From Oscillospiraceae bacterium (GTDB taxonomy: Bacteria; Bacillota; Clostridia; Oscillospirales; Ruminococcaceae): a stretch of 18,436 nt of DNA. The notes beneath the pieces were generated by a model, which searched no databases, was not told where the DNA came from, and saw only the letters and a program-made list of their open reading frames with translations. A program made the position numbers and the translations under genes. Shown piece by piece: positions 8,112 through 14,549 of this stretch. The stretch lies in the NCBI GenBank assembly GCA_900770195.1, contig CAAGJI010000072.1, positions 1 to 18,436 of the forward strand. Reading direction: 5' to 3'. The stretch's first letter is position 1. The number at the start of each line of letters is the position of its first letter.

Positions 8112-9287
8112 TTACTTCAAAGCTTCAAGAAGTGCGTCAACTTTGTCTGTTTTTTCCCAGGCAACGCCGAGTTCTTCTCTTCCCATATGACCATAAGCTG
8201 CAAGCTGTCTGTACTGAGGTTTTCTGAGGTCGAGCATTTTAATAATGTTGTCAGGCTGAAGAGGGAACACCTTTTCAACAGCCTTTGCAAGTTCAGCATC
8301 AGAAACCTTGCCAGTACCAAATGTATCAACGAAAATTGAAACAGGATTTGCAACACCAATTGCATAAGCAAGCTGAACTTCGCATTTATCAGCAAGACCT
8401 GCTGCAACGATATTCTTTGCGATATATCTGCACGCATAAGCTGCACTTCTGTCAACTTTCGTCGGGTCTTTACCGCTGAAAGCACCGCCGCCGTGTCTTG
8501 AATAACCGCCATATGTGTCAACGATTATTTTTCTGCCTGTCAAACCACTGTCACCCTGAGGACCGCCAACAACGAATCTTCCTGTTGGGTTAATAAAATA
8601 TTTTGTATTTTCATCAAGCCATTTTTCAGGAATAGCTTCATTTATAACATATTTTCTTATGTCACGTCTTATCTGTTCAAGAGTAATGCTTGGAGCATGC
8701 TGTGTTGAAACAACAACAGTATCAACTCTTAAAGGCGTGCCATCTTCAGAATATTCAACAGTAACCTGAGCTTTTCCGTCAGGTCTTAAATAACGGAGAG
8801 TACCGTTTTTACGAACCTCTGCGAGTTTTCTTGTAAGTTTATGTGCAAGTGAAATAGGGAGAGGCATTTTTTCCTTTGTTTCGTTGCAGGCAAAACCGAA
8901 CATCATACCCTGATCGCCTGCACCTGTCTGGGCTTCTTCACCGTCTTTTGTTTCGTATGATTTATCAACACCCATTGCAATATCAGATGACTGGGCATCA
9001 ATTTCAGTTAAAACTGAGCATGTATGACCGTCAAAACCATATTTTGCTCTGTCATAACCAATATCAACAATAACTTTTCTTGCAATTTTCTGGAAATCAA
9101 CATTTGCTTTAGTTGAAATTTCACCCATACAGAAAACAAATCCTGTTGTGCAGACAGTTTCGCAAGCAACTCTTCCATAAGGGTCCTGTCTTAAAATTTC
9201 ATCAAGGATTGCATCTGAAATCTGGTCACAGATTTTGTCAGGATGTCCTTCTGTAACAGATTCTGAAGTGAATAAATAATTTGCCAT
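8112..9287 (-). CDS. metK: S-adenosylmethionine synthetase
   Basis: Makes S-adenosylmethionine from methionine and ATP; cytoplasmic. The 391-residue length is normal. Motifs include GHPDKICDQISDAILD near the N-terminus (His15, Asp17, Lys18 at the ATP site), TGAGDQGMMFGFA (methionine/ATP loop) and the glycine-rich GGGAFSGKDPTKVDRSAAY phosphate loop. All three domains appear intact. The ATG at 9285-9287 is preceded on the minus strand by GAAAGG. It is the only protein gene in the window on the minus strand, and it is preceded by a complete SAM-I riboswitch with terminator. Expression should fall when its own product SAM is abundant. Confidence 0.97.
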   Translation of the reverse strand: MANYLFTSESVTEGHPDKICDQISDAILDEILRQDPYGRVACETVCTTGFVFCMGEISTKANVDFQKIARKVIVDIGYDRAKYGFDGHTCSVLTEIDAQSSDIAMGVDKSYETKDGEEAQTGAGDQGMMFGFACNETKEKMPLPISLAHKLTRKLAEVRKNGTLRYLRPDGKAQVTVEYSEDGTPLRVDTVVVSTQHAPSITLEQIRRDIRKYVINEAIPEKWLDENTKYFINPTGRFVVGGPQGDSGLTGRKIIVDTYGGYSRHGGGAFSGKDPTKVDRSAAYACRYIAKNIVAAGLADKCEVQLAYAIGVANPVSIFVDTFGTGKVSDAELAKAVEKVFPLQPDNIIKMLDLRKPQYRQLAAYGHMGREELGVAWEKTDKVDALLEALK

Positions 9288-9315
9288 TTAAATTTTCCTT
9301 TCGATAAATAGATAT

Positions 9316-9344
9316 AAAAAAAGATACTCGTCAATCCGAATATC
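9316..9344 (-). terminator. SAM riboswitch expression platform: intrinsic terminator
   Basis: On the minus strand GATATTCG (9344-9337) pairs with CGAGTATC (9330-9323) with one G-T wobble around a 6-nt loop. A run of seven U (9322-9316) follows. The 5' arm overlaps TTCGGAT (9340-9334), which can instead pair with ATCCGAA (9381-9375) inside the aptamer's 3' region. CCTC (9351-9348) can pair with GAGG (9370-9367), the 3' strand of P1. This gives a mutually exclusive antiterminator, so SAM binding (P1 formed) should favour termination. Confidence 0.85.
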
Positions 9345-9366
9345 AGAGAGGCTATTATTAAAATTT

Positions 9367-9467
9367 CCTCATCTTTCGGATAAAACTTCCGCAGGATTTA
9401 GCACCATAGTTTAAAACCGGTTGCCGGGCTTCAAAGGACCTGTTTCCTCCGCCACTCTTGATAAGGT
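9367..9467 (-). ncRNA. SAM-I (S-box) riboswitch aptamer
   Basis: The minus strand from 9467 reads through the conserved S-box elements. These are CTTATCAAGAG followed by a GGCGGAGG segment, then AAGCCCGGCAACC, GGTGCTAAATCCTGCGG and AGATGAGG. P1 forms between CCTTATC (9467-9461) and GATGAGG (9373-9367). Every S-box consensus block is present in order. It lies in the metK leader between the metK promoter and its start codon, and should switch transcription off when SAM is high. Confidence 0.96.
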
Positions 9468-9508
9468 TATAAAGCAAGCAAAAACAAGCTTTATTTTCAA
9501 CGATATAT

Positions 9509-9537
9509 ATTATACTACAAAAAAACTCATTTGTCAA
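9509..9537 (-). promoter_or_regulatory. metK promoter
   Basis: On the minus strand the -35 is TTGACA (9537-9532) and the -10 is TATAAT (9514-9509), both perfect, with a 17-nt spacer. Transcription should start near 9502, giving a leader of about 215 nt that contains the SAM-I riboswitch. Confidence 0.9.
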
Positions 9538-9605
9538 TAGGTAAATTATAGTTAATTTATAGGAATTGTATGAATGAAATGTATTATTTAATGAGGAACT
9601 TTAGA

Positions 9606-9692
9606 AATGAGAAATGAGGAATTGCGGTGTCAGCTGCCGCTGACGGATTTTAAAAAAAATACACCGCAATTCCTAATTCCTCACTTCTCATT
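9606..9692. repeat. Imperfect palindromic intergenic repeat, copy A
   Basis: The left arm 9606-9630 and right arm 9661-9692 are inverted copies. One base differs and a 7-nt AGGAATT is duplicated in the right arm; both arms contain GAATTGCGGTGT. The interior holds a second hairpin, GTCAGC-TGCC-GCTGAC (9629-9644), and an A-rich stretch. The core from 9606 to about 9652 is similar to the reverse strand of 18217-18264, so this is a dispersed element. It codes for nothing visible and lies between the divergent metK and nfeD promoters. The 9288-9835 gap otherwise holds only the metK leader and the two promoters. Confidence 0.8.
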
Positions 9693-9734
9693 GCATTGTA
9701 TTAATGTTTCTCAAAAATTTTACATAAAAAACTA

Positions 9735-9763
9735 TTGCAAATTATTATAAAATATGGTATAAT
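9735..9763 (+). promoter_or_regulatory. Promoter of the nfeD-SPFH operon
   Basis: TTGCAA (9735-9740) and TATAAT (9758-9763) are 17 nt apart, with an extended -10 TGG immediately upstream. It predicts a start near 9770 and a leader of about 65 nt ending at a GGAGG ribosome site. Confidence 0.8.
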
Positions 9764-9835
9764 AAACGCATACAGGTTTATTTTCTTAATAATCTGTCAT
9801 ATATATTAAAGTAAATACGGAATCGGAGGTAAAAA

Positions 9836-10288
9836 ATGTTTGAAAATTTATCTTCATCTCCGCTTGTTCTGTGGATAGCGGTAATAATTATTTCCGCTGT
9901 TATTGAAGCGGCATCGGTTCAGCTTTTAACAATATGGTTTGCAATAGGTGCATTTGCTGCACTTATAGCTGAAGCGTGTTCAGCACCGTTTTACATTCAG
10001 ATTTTTATTTTCTTGTTTGTTTCAATAGTTCTGCTTGTTTTTACAAGACCTATTTTGAAAAAGCTTATGAAAAAAAATCATAAAGCTGATGTTAATTCTG
10101 AAGTTGGGAGAACAGGTAAAGTAATATCTGAAATAAATCCGCAGAAAAATGAGGGAAGAGTAATGCTTGGCGATGTCAGCTGGATAGCAAAGTCAAAAGA
10201 TATGACTGTTATACCTGTTGATACAGAAGTAAAAATAGAAGAAGTTAACGGCACTACACTTATTGTGTCGGAAATAAAAAAACAATAA
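9836..10288 (+). CDS. NfeD-family short membrane protein
   Basis: The 150-residue protein has two to three transmembrane segments in the first 70 residues (about 10-27, 29-47 and 52-70). A cytoplasmic or membrane-proximal C-terminal domain follows, starting at GRTGKVISEI and containing GRVMLGDVSWIA. That pattern is typical of the NfeD OB-fold domain. It is the short form that lacks the N-terminal serine protease domain. NfeD proteins partner with stomatin-like SPFH proteins in membrane microdomains, and here the next gene, 18 nt downstream, encodes such a protein. The ATG follows a strong GGAGG site. The precise function is not known; a structural or quality-control role in the membrane is the usual proposal. 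Confidence 0.9.
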   Translation: MFENLSSSPLVLWIAVIIISAVIEAASVQLLTIWFAIGAFAALIAEACSAPFYIQIFIFLFVSIVLLVFTRPILKKLMKKNHKADVNSEVGRTGKVISEINPQKNEGRVMLGDVSWIAKSKDMTVIPVDTEVKIEEVNGTTLIVSEIKKQ

Positions 10289-10306
10289 TACATAAGGAGA
10301 TTTATT

Positions 10307-11269
10307 ATGCTCGCAATTTTAATTATTTTACTGATTGTTATTATTTTGCTCGTTTCAAGAATAAAAGTCGTTCCGCAGGCTAATGTTTATGTTGTTGAAC
10401 GTCTTGGCACTTTCAAATGTGAATGGCAGGCAGGAATACATTTTCTTGTTCCTTTTCTTGATAAAATAGCAAGAAAAGTATCTATAAAAGAACAGGTAGT
10501 TGATTTTAAACCGCAGCCTGTTATCACAAAAGATAATGTTACAATGCAGATAGATGATGTTGTTTTCTATCAGGTAACAAGTGCAACAAAGTATGTTTAT
10601 GGTGTTGACAATCCTATAAGAGCAATTGAAAATCTTACAGCAACAACACTTCGTAACATAATTGGTGAAATGGAACTTGATGCAACTTTAACATCACGTG
10701 ACACAATCAACTCAAAGATAACACAAAGCCTTGATCTTGCAACAGACAGATGGGGTATTAAAATAAACAGAGTTGAACTTAAAAATATTGTTCCGCCACG
10801 TGAAATTCAGGACGCAATGGAAAAGCAGATGAAGGCTGAACGTGAAAGACGTGAAAAGATTCTTCAGGCTGAAGGTGAAAAGAAGTCAGCTGTACTTATT
10901 GCCGAAGGTGAAAAGGACGCAAGAATAAGAAGAGCCGAAGGTGAAAAGGAATCTGCAATTCTTAAAGCACAGGCTGAAAAGGAAGCAATGGTACTTGCAG
11001 CAAACGCTGTTCGTGAAAAGAAAATACTTGAAGCTGAAGGTGAAGCGAAGGCTATTGAAGCAGTTCAGCAGGCACTTGCAGACAGTCTTAAAAAGCTTAA
11101 TGAAGCAGCTCCGACCGATGAAGTTCTTAAACTTAAATCTCTTGAAGCATTTGCAAAAGCAGCGGATGGAAGGGCAACAAAGATTATTATTCCAAGTGAA
11201 ATACAGTCGCTTGCAGGACTTGCAACAAGTTTCAAGGAAGTTGTCACAGAACCGAAGGATAATAAGTAA
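10307..11269 (+). CDS. SPFH/Band 7 (stomatin/QmcA-like) membrane protein
   Basis: The 320-residue protein has an N-terminal membrane anchor (residues 2-17). A Band 7/SPFH domain at about 20-185 includes VPQANVYVVERLGTF, the GIHFLVPFLDKI segment and the WGIKINRVELKNIVPP end motif. A long charged coiled coil follows at about 170-265. The coiled coil has an exact 11-residue rhythm of AEGEK at 188, 199 and 210, continuing as AQAEK at 221 and AEGEA at 243. The C-terminus contains a short hydrophobic/Ala-rich region. It is the likely partner of the upstream NfeD protein, co-transcribed from one promoter. Family members assemble ring- or cage-like membrane scaffolds and regulate membrane proteases. 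The specific client here is unknown. The ribosome site is AAGGAG. Confidence 0.94.
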   Translation: MLAILIILLIVIILLVSRIKVVPQANVYVVERLGTFKCEWQAGIHFLVPFLDKIARKVSIKEQVVDFKPQPVITKDNVTMQIDDVVFYQVTSATKYVYGVDNPIRAIENLTATTLRNIIGEMELDATLTSRDTINSKITQSLDLATDRWGIKINRVELKNIVPPREIQDAMEKQMKAERERREKILQAEGEKKSAVLIAEGEKDARIRRAEGEKESAILKAQAEKEAMVLAANAVREKKILEAEGEAKAIEAVQQALADSLKKLNEAAPTDEVLKLKSLEAFAKAADGRATKIIIPSEIQSLAGLATSFKEVVTEPKDNK

Positions 11270-11293
11270 ATTTGATGCTGTATTAAAAATAAC

Positions 11294-11323
11294 AAGAGAT
11301 GACATAAATGGTCATCTCTTTTT
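11294..11323 (+). terminator. Terminator after the SPFH gene
   Basis: A 10-bp stem, AAGAGATGAC (11294-11303) with GTCATCTCTT (11311-11320), has a 7-nt loop and runs into T residues to 11323. It lies 25 nt after the SPFH stop codon. Confidence 0.9.
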
Positions 11324-11362
11324 GTTTGATATGCTGATTTTTTTTAAGTAATATGTTTTCTA

Positions 11363-11391
11363 TTGAAAAAAAATAGAAACTGTTGTATAAT
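11363..11391 (+). promoter_or_regulatory. Promoter of the MBOAT-FkbH operon
   Basis: TTGAAA (11363-11368) and TATAAT (11386-11391) are separated by 17 nt. Transcription should start near 11398. The four-gene operon would then have an unusually long leader of about 220 nt before the ATG at 11620. Confidence 0.78.
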
Positions 11392-11470
11392 AAACGAGGT
11401 AATAATTCCGTTTTCAACATTTAAATGTTATATGCGATTTTATTTTCAGATTTTATTGATTTCCTTCTTT

Positions 11471-11586
11471 TTCCGCAAAAGAACAAAGCGTTTTTTCTGA
11501 CTTAATTACAATAAAAAGCATATAATAAATATGCATCAGACTGCCTGAAAAATTAAGAAAGCAGATGGCGGTTTTGTTTTACGGAA
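11471..11586 (+). other. Possible structured RNA in the MBOAT operon leader
   Basis: TTCCGCAAAA (11471-11480) and TTTTACGGAA (11577-11586) are complementary at 9 of 10 positions and could close a domain of about 116 nt. Inside are a 6-bp hairpin GCATAT/ATATGC (11518-11534) and competing short stems TCAG/CTGA (11536-11548) and CTGC/GCAG (11541-11564). The closing strand has an alternative partner in GCGG plus TTTTG (11568-11576). I could not match it to a known riboswitch class. A/T-rich sequence can form such pairings by chance, so this is tentative. The rest of the 11270-11619 gap contains only the terminator and the promoter. Confidence 0.3.
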
Positions 11587-11619
11587 TATTGCAAAAATCT
11601 AATTAAACGGGGACGTAAA

Positions 11620-13023
11620 ATGGTATTTTCAAGTTTATTTTTTCTATATTTTTTCTTTCCTATTTGCCTTATTGTTTATTCACAGGCAAAAAAAATTGAA
11701 AGTAAAAATATAGTTCTGGTTGTTTTTTCGCTTCTGTTTTATGCATGGGGCGAACCTTTGTATGTTTTTTTACTTATAATAAGCGTTTGGCTGAATTACC
11801 TTTTTGGAATTTATGTTGGAAAAAACAATGAAAACAATAAAGGCAAAACAGCACTTATCTTATCGCTTATAATGAATATAGGCATACTTTTTGTATTTAA
11901 ATACAGCGGATTTTTTGTTGAAAACATTAATCTGTTTTTCAAAACATCATTCCATGTGCCGCAGATAAAGCTGCCTATAGGAATAAGTTTCTACACATTC
12001 CAAACACTTTCTTATGTTATAGACTGCTACTGGGGTACAGTAAAACCGCAGAAAAAATTTTTGTGGCTTCTTATGTATATTTCATTATTTCCGCAGCTTA
12101 TTGCCGGTCCTATTGTTCGTTACAGTACTATCGAACACGAAATTACAAACAGAAAAGCAACACAAGCGGACCTTGCGGAGGGTTTCACACGTCTTGCAAT
12201 AGGTCTTGGCAAAAAAGTTATTCTTGCGGATAATTTAAGTACAATAGTTGATACTTTCCTTGGCGGAAATGTGGGAAATCTTTCCGTTGTTGGAACATGG
12301 TACGGTGTTATACTTTATTCAATGCAGATATATTTTGACTTTTCAGGATATTCTGATATGGCAATTGGTATCGGAAGAATACTCGGTTTCCATTTTGATG
12401 AAAACTTTAAACATCCGTTCCTTTGCAAAGATGTTTCGGAATTCTGGAAAAGATGGCATATTTCACTTGGAACATTTTTCAACGACTATCTTCTTTATGT
12501 TCCGATATTCGGAAAAAGAAGAAAATACGGCGGACTTTTCCTTGTATGGTTCTGCACAGGTTTCTGGCATGGTGCAAGCTGGAACTATATAATCTGGGGA
12601 CTTTATTACGGATTGTTTATACTCTTTGAATCAAAAATCGGAAGAAAAAATATAAGCAAATGGCCTATTGTTTTAAGGCACATATATAATAAGCTTGTTA
12701 TAATAATCGGTTTTGGAATATTCTATTTTGAAAACCTTGGAAAACTTGGAACATTCCTCAAGGGGCTTATAGGACTTAATGGAAACGGATTTATTGATTT
12801 ACAGGTAAGAATGTCATTTGTAAACAATATGTTCCTTGTTATTGCGGCACTTATATGCTGTTTCCCGATACTTTCAATACCGAAAAAGATTTCAGAAAGT
12901 TCACCTGCGGCAAAAGTTACCATTTCATTTGCAGGTACAGTATGTTGTTTGCTGATATTTATTATAAGCAGTATTCTGCTTGTAAATGCAACGAACCATC
13001 CGTTTCTTTACTTCAGATTTTAA
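11620..13023 (+). CDS. MBOAT-family membrane O-acyltransferase (AlgI/DltB-like)
   Basis: A polytopic membrane protein of 467 residues with many hydrophobic segments. It carries the hallmark blocks of bacterial MBOAT acyltransferases. These are LPIGISFYTFQTLSY (118-132), FPQLIAGPIVRY (157-168), DFSGYSDMAIGIGRILGF (240-257), EFWKRWHISLGTFFNDY (274-290) with His280, and GFWHGASWNYIIWG (314-327) with His317, the expected catalytic histidine. Such proteins move an acyl group across the membrane from a cytoplasmic thioester donor to an extracellular acceptor. The donor here is probably the ACP encoded three genes downstream. Annotation as alginate O-acetyltransferase would be too specific, since no alginate genes are present. 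The ribosome site is CGGGGA; its stop codon overlaps the ribosome site of the next gene. Confidence 0.93.
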   Translation: MVFSSLFFLYFFFPICLIVYSQAKKIESKNIVLVVFSLLFYAWGEPLYVFLLIISVWLNYLFGIYVGKNNENNKGKTALILSLIMNIGILFVFKYSGFFVENINLFFKTSFHVPQIKLPIGISFYTFQTLSYVIDCYWGTVKPQKKFLWLLMYISLFPQLIAGPIVRYSTIEHEITNRKATQADLAEGFTRLAIGLGKKVILADNLSTIVDTFLGGNVGNLSVVGTWYGVILYSMQIYFDFSGYSDMAIGIGRILGFHFDENFKHPFLCKDVSEFWKRWHISLGTFFNDYLLYVPIFGKRRKYGGLFLVWFCTGFWHGASWNYIIWGLYYGLFILFESKIGRKNISKWPIVLRHIYNKLVIIIGFGIFYFENLGKLGTFLKGLIGLNGNGFIDLQVRMSFVNNMFLVIAALICCFPILSIPKKISESSPAAKVTISFAGTVCCLLIFIISSILLVNATNHPFLYFRF

Positions 13024-13038
13024 GGAGGGCAAAACAGT

Positions 13039-14526
13039 ATGAATGATTACGAATATCAGGGTAAACACGGATATGAACCTGAGAAAAGCCCTTCTCAAAT
13101 AAGAAGAGAAAAGCTTGAAAAGAAAAAAGAAAGAAAAATGAAACACGCTGAAAAAGTGGGAAATGCCATAAGAATTATGGTTATTGTGATTTTTATTTTC
13201 GGTGTAGCACTTTTTTTGATATTTGGCAAAAGACCAAAAGTTTCAACGGAAGAAAACAGAAATCTTGCGAAATTTCCGAAATTTTCTTTCAGTTCTTATT
13301 TTAGTGGAAAATACACATCAGGAATATCAAATTTTTATGATGACACCGTTCCGCTTAGAAGCAAATTTAAAACGATGATTTCAGGAATTGAGTCATCTTT
13401 TGGTGTAAATTATGGTGGAAAAGGCGATGATGCCGCTGTTTTGATTGGTAACGGAGTTAAAACAAAAGATGATAAAAAAGAAGAAACAAAACCAAAAAAT
13501 GCAGAGAAACAGACAGAAAATGCACAGTCCGCAACAGATGTTTCGCTTGCTGAAACAACTGAAGCAGCGACAGAAGAACCTGTTGATGACAATGGCGAAA
13601 TAGACAATAATATTCTTGTATGGAATAAACGTGCGTTGATGCTTTTCGGAGGAAGTCATACAAAAGCTGAAACATATGCACAGACTGTAAATTCGTATAA
13701 ATCTCAGCTTGGCGACAATGTAAATGTTTATTCTATGATTGCACCAACAGCAGGACAGTTCTATATTCCTGACAAATACAAGGATTTAACAAACAGTGAA
13801 ACAGAAAATATTGATTATATAAACGGACTTCTTGACCCGTCTGTAAAGGTTGTGGACGTTTACAACACACTTTTACCGCATGTTAAGGAAAATATCTATG
13901 CAAGAACAGACCATCACTGGCTGCCTCTTGGGGCATTTTATGCAGCGGAAGGATTTTCAAAAGTTGCAGGAACATCTTTCGCACCTTTAACATCATATCA
14001 GGCTGTTACAAAACAAGGCTATGTTGGTACTATGTACGGATACACAGGTTCTGATATAATCAAAAACAACCCTGAAGATTTCACCTATTATGTTCCTTCA
14101 AATCAGTATCAGACTTATTACTATAACAATGACCTGACAAACGGAAGAACAGGAAATCTTTTAATAAATCTTGATAATGTTGAGCCTGTAAGCTGGTATC
14201 TTGTGTTTATGGGCGGCGATGACAGAATAACTCATATTAAAACAGACTGTACAAACGGAAGAACGCTTGTTATGATAAAGGACAGTTACGGAAATGCACT
14301 TGTTCCTTGCTTTACAGGTTCATTTACGGATATTTATGTTATAGATATGAGATATTTCAACGGAATAAATGCGATTGACTTTATGAAGACTGTAAACTGT
14401 ACTGACCTTCTTTTTGCAATGGACACATATAGTGCAGTAGGTTCAAACTGTGATGATATTGGTAAAATACTCAATCAGTCAACAGATTGCGATATTGCAT
14501 CACGTCTTGCAGATGTCGGACAGTAA
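13039..14526 (+). CDS. DHHW-family (AlgX/AlgJ/DltD-like) membrane-anchored protein
   Basis: The 495-residue protein has a very basic N-terminal segment (about 20-40, many Lys/Arg), then one transmembrane helix at about 43-63 and a large external domain. The domain contains RTDHHWLPLGAFYAAEGF (289-306) with the name-giving DHHW at 291-294, and VMIKDSYGN with a candidate catalytic Ser416. This Asp-His plus Ser arrangement fits the SGNH-like fold of AlgX/AlgJ proteins, which complete acyl transfer onto the polysaccharide outside the cell. A charged, Ala/Thr/Glu-rich linker (about 140-190) interrupts the domain and is probably disordered. It starts 15 nt after the MBOAT stop, with AGGAGG overlapping that stop codon, suggesting coupled translation. 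It is the likely extracellular partner of the MBOAT protein. Confidence 0.88.
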   Translation: MNDYEYQGKHGYEPEKSPSQIRREKLEKKKERKMKHAEKVGNAIRIMVIVIFIFGVALFLIFGKRPKVSTEENRNLAKFPKFSFSSYFSGKYTSGISNFYDDTVPLRSKFKTMISGIESSFGVNYGGKGDDAAVLIGNGVKTKDDKKEETKPKNAEKQTENAQSATDVSLAETTEAATEEPVDDNGEIDNNILVWNKRALMLFGGSHTKAETYAQTVNSYKSQLGDNVNVYSMIAPTAGQFYIPDKYKDLTNSETENIDYINGLLDPSVKVVDVYNTLLPHVKENIYARTDHHWLPLGAFYAAEGFSKVAGTSFAPLTSYQAVTKQGYVGTMYGYTGSDIIKNNPEDFTYYVPSNQYQTYYYNNDLTNGRTGNLLINLDNVEPVSWYLVFMGGDDRITHIKTDCTNGRTLVMIKDSYGNALVPCFTGSFTDIYVIDMRYFNGINAIDFMKTVNCTDLLFAMDTYSAVGSNCDDIGKILNQSTDCDIASRLADVGQ

Positions 14527-14549
14527 TATTTTAAGAAAGGCTACAATAT

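Noticed and set aside
8010..8339. Plus-strand open frame of about 109 codons opposite the 3' end of metK
   Set aside because: It spans the bidirectional terminator and runs antisense to the well-conserved metK frame. It has no ribosome site and no recognisable protein pattern.
10868..11050. DNA tandem repeat or CRISPR-like array in the GAAGGTGAAAAG-rich stretch
   Set aside because: The periodicity comes from 11-codon protein repeats in the SPFH coiled coil, with diverged third positions. There are no spacers and no cas genes.
10886..11305. Minus-strand open frame opposite the SPFH gene, rich in Cys, Phe and Leu
   Set aside because: It is the complement of the repetitive Glu/Lys/Ala coiled-coil codons, which creates long spurious frames. 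No start signals are visible.
11620..13023. Specific annotation as alginate O-acetyltransferase AlgI
   Set aside because: The MBOAT family match is strong, but no alginate polymerase or export genes are present, and the ACP/FkbH partners point to a different acyl donor.
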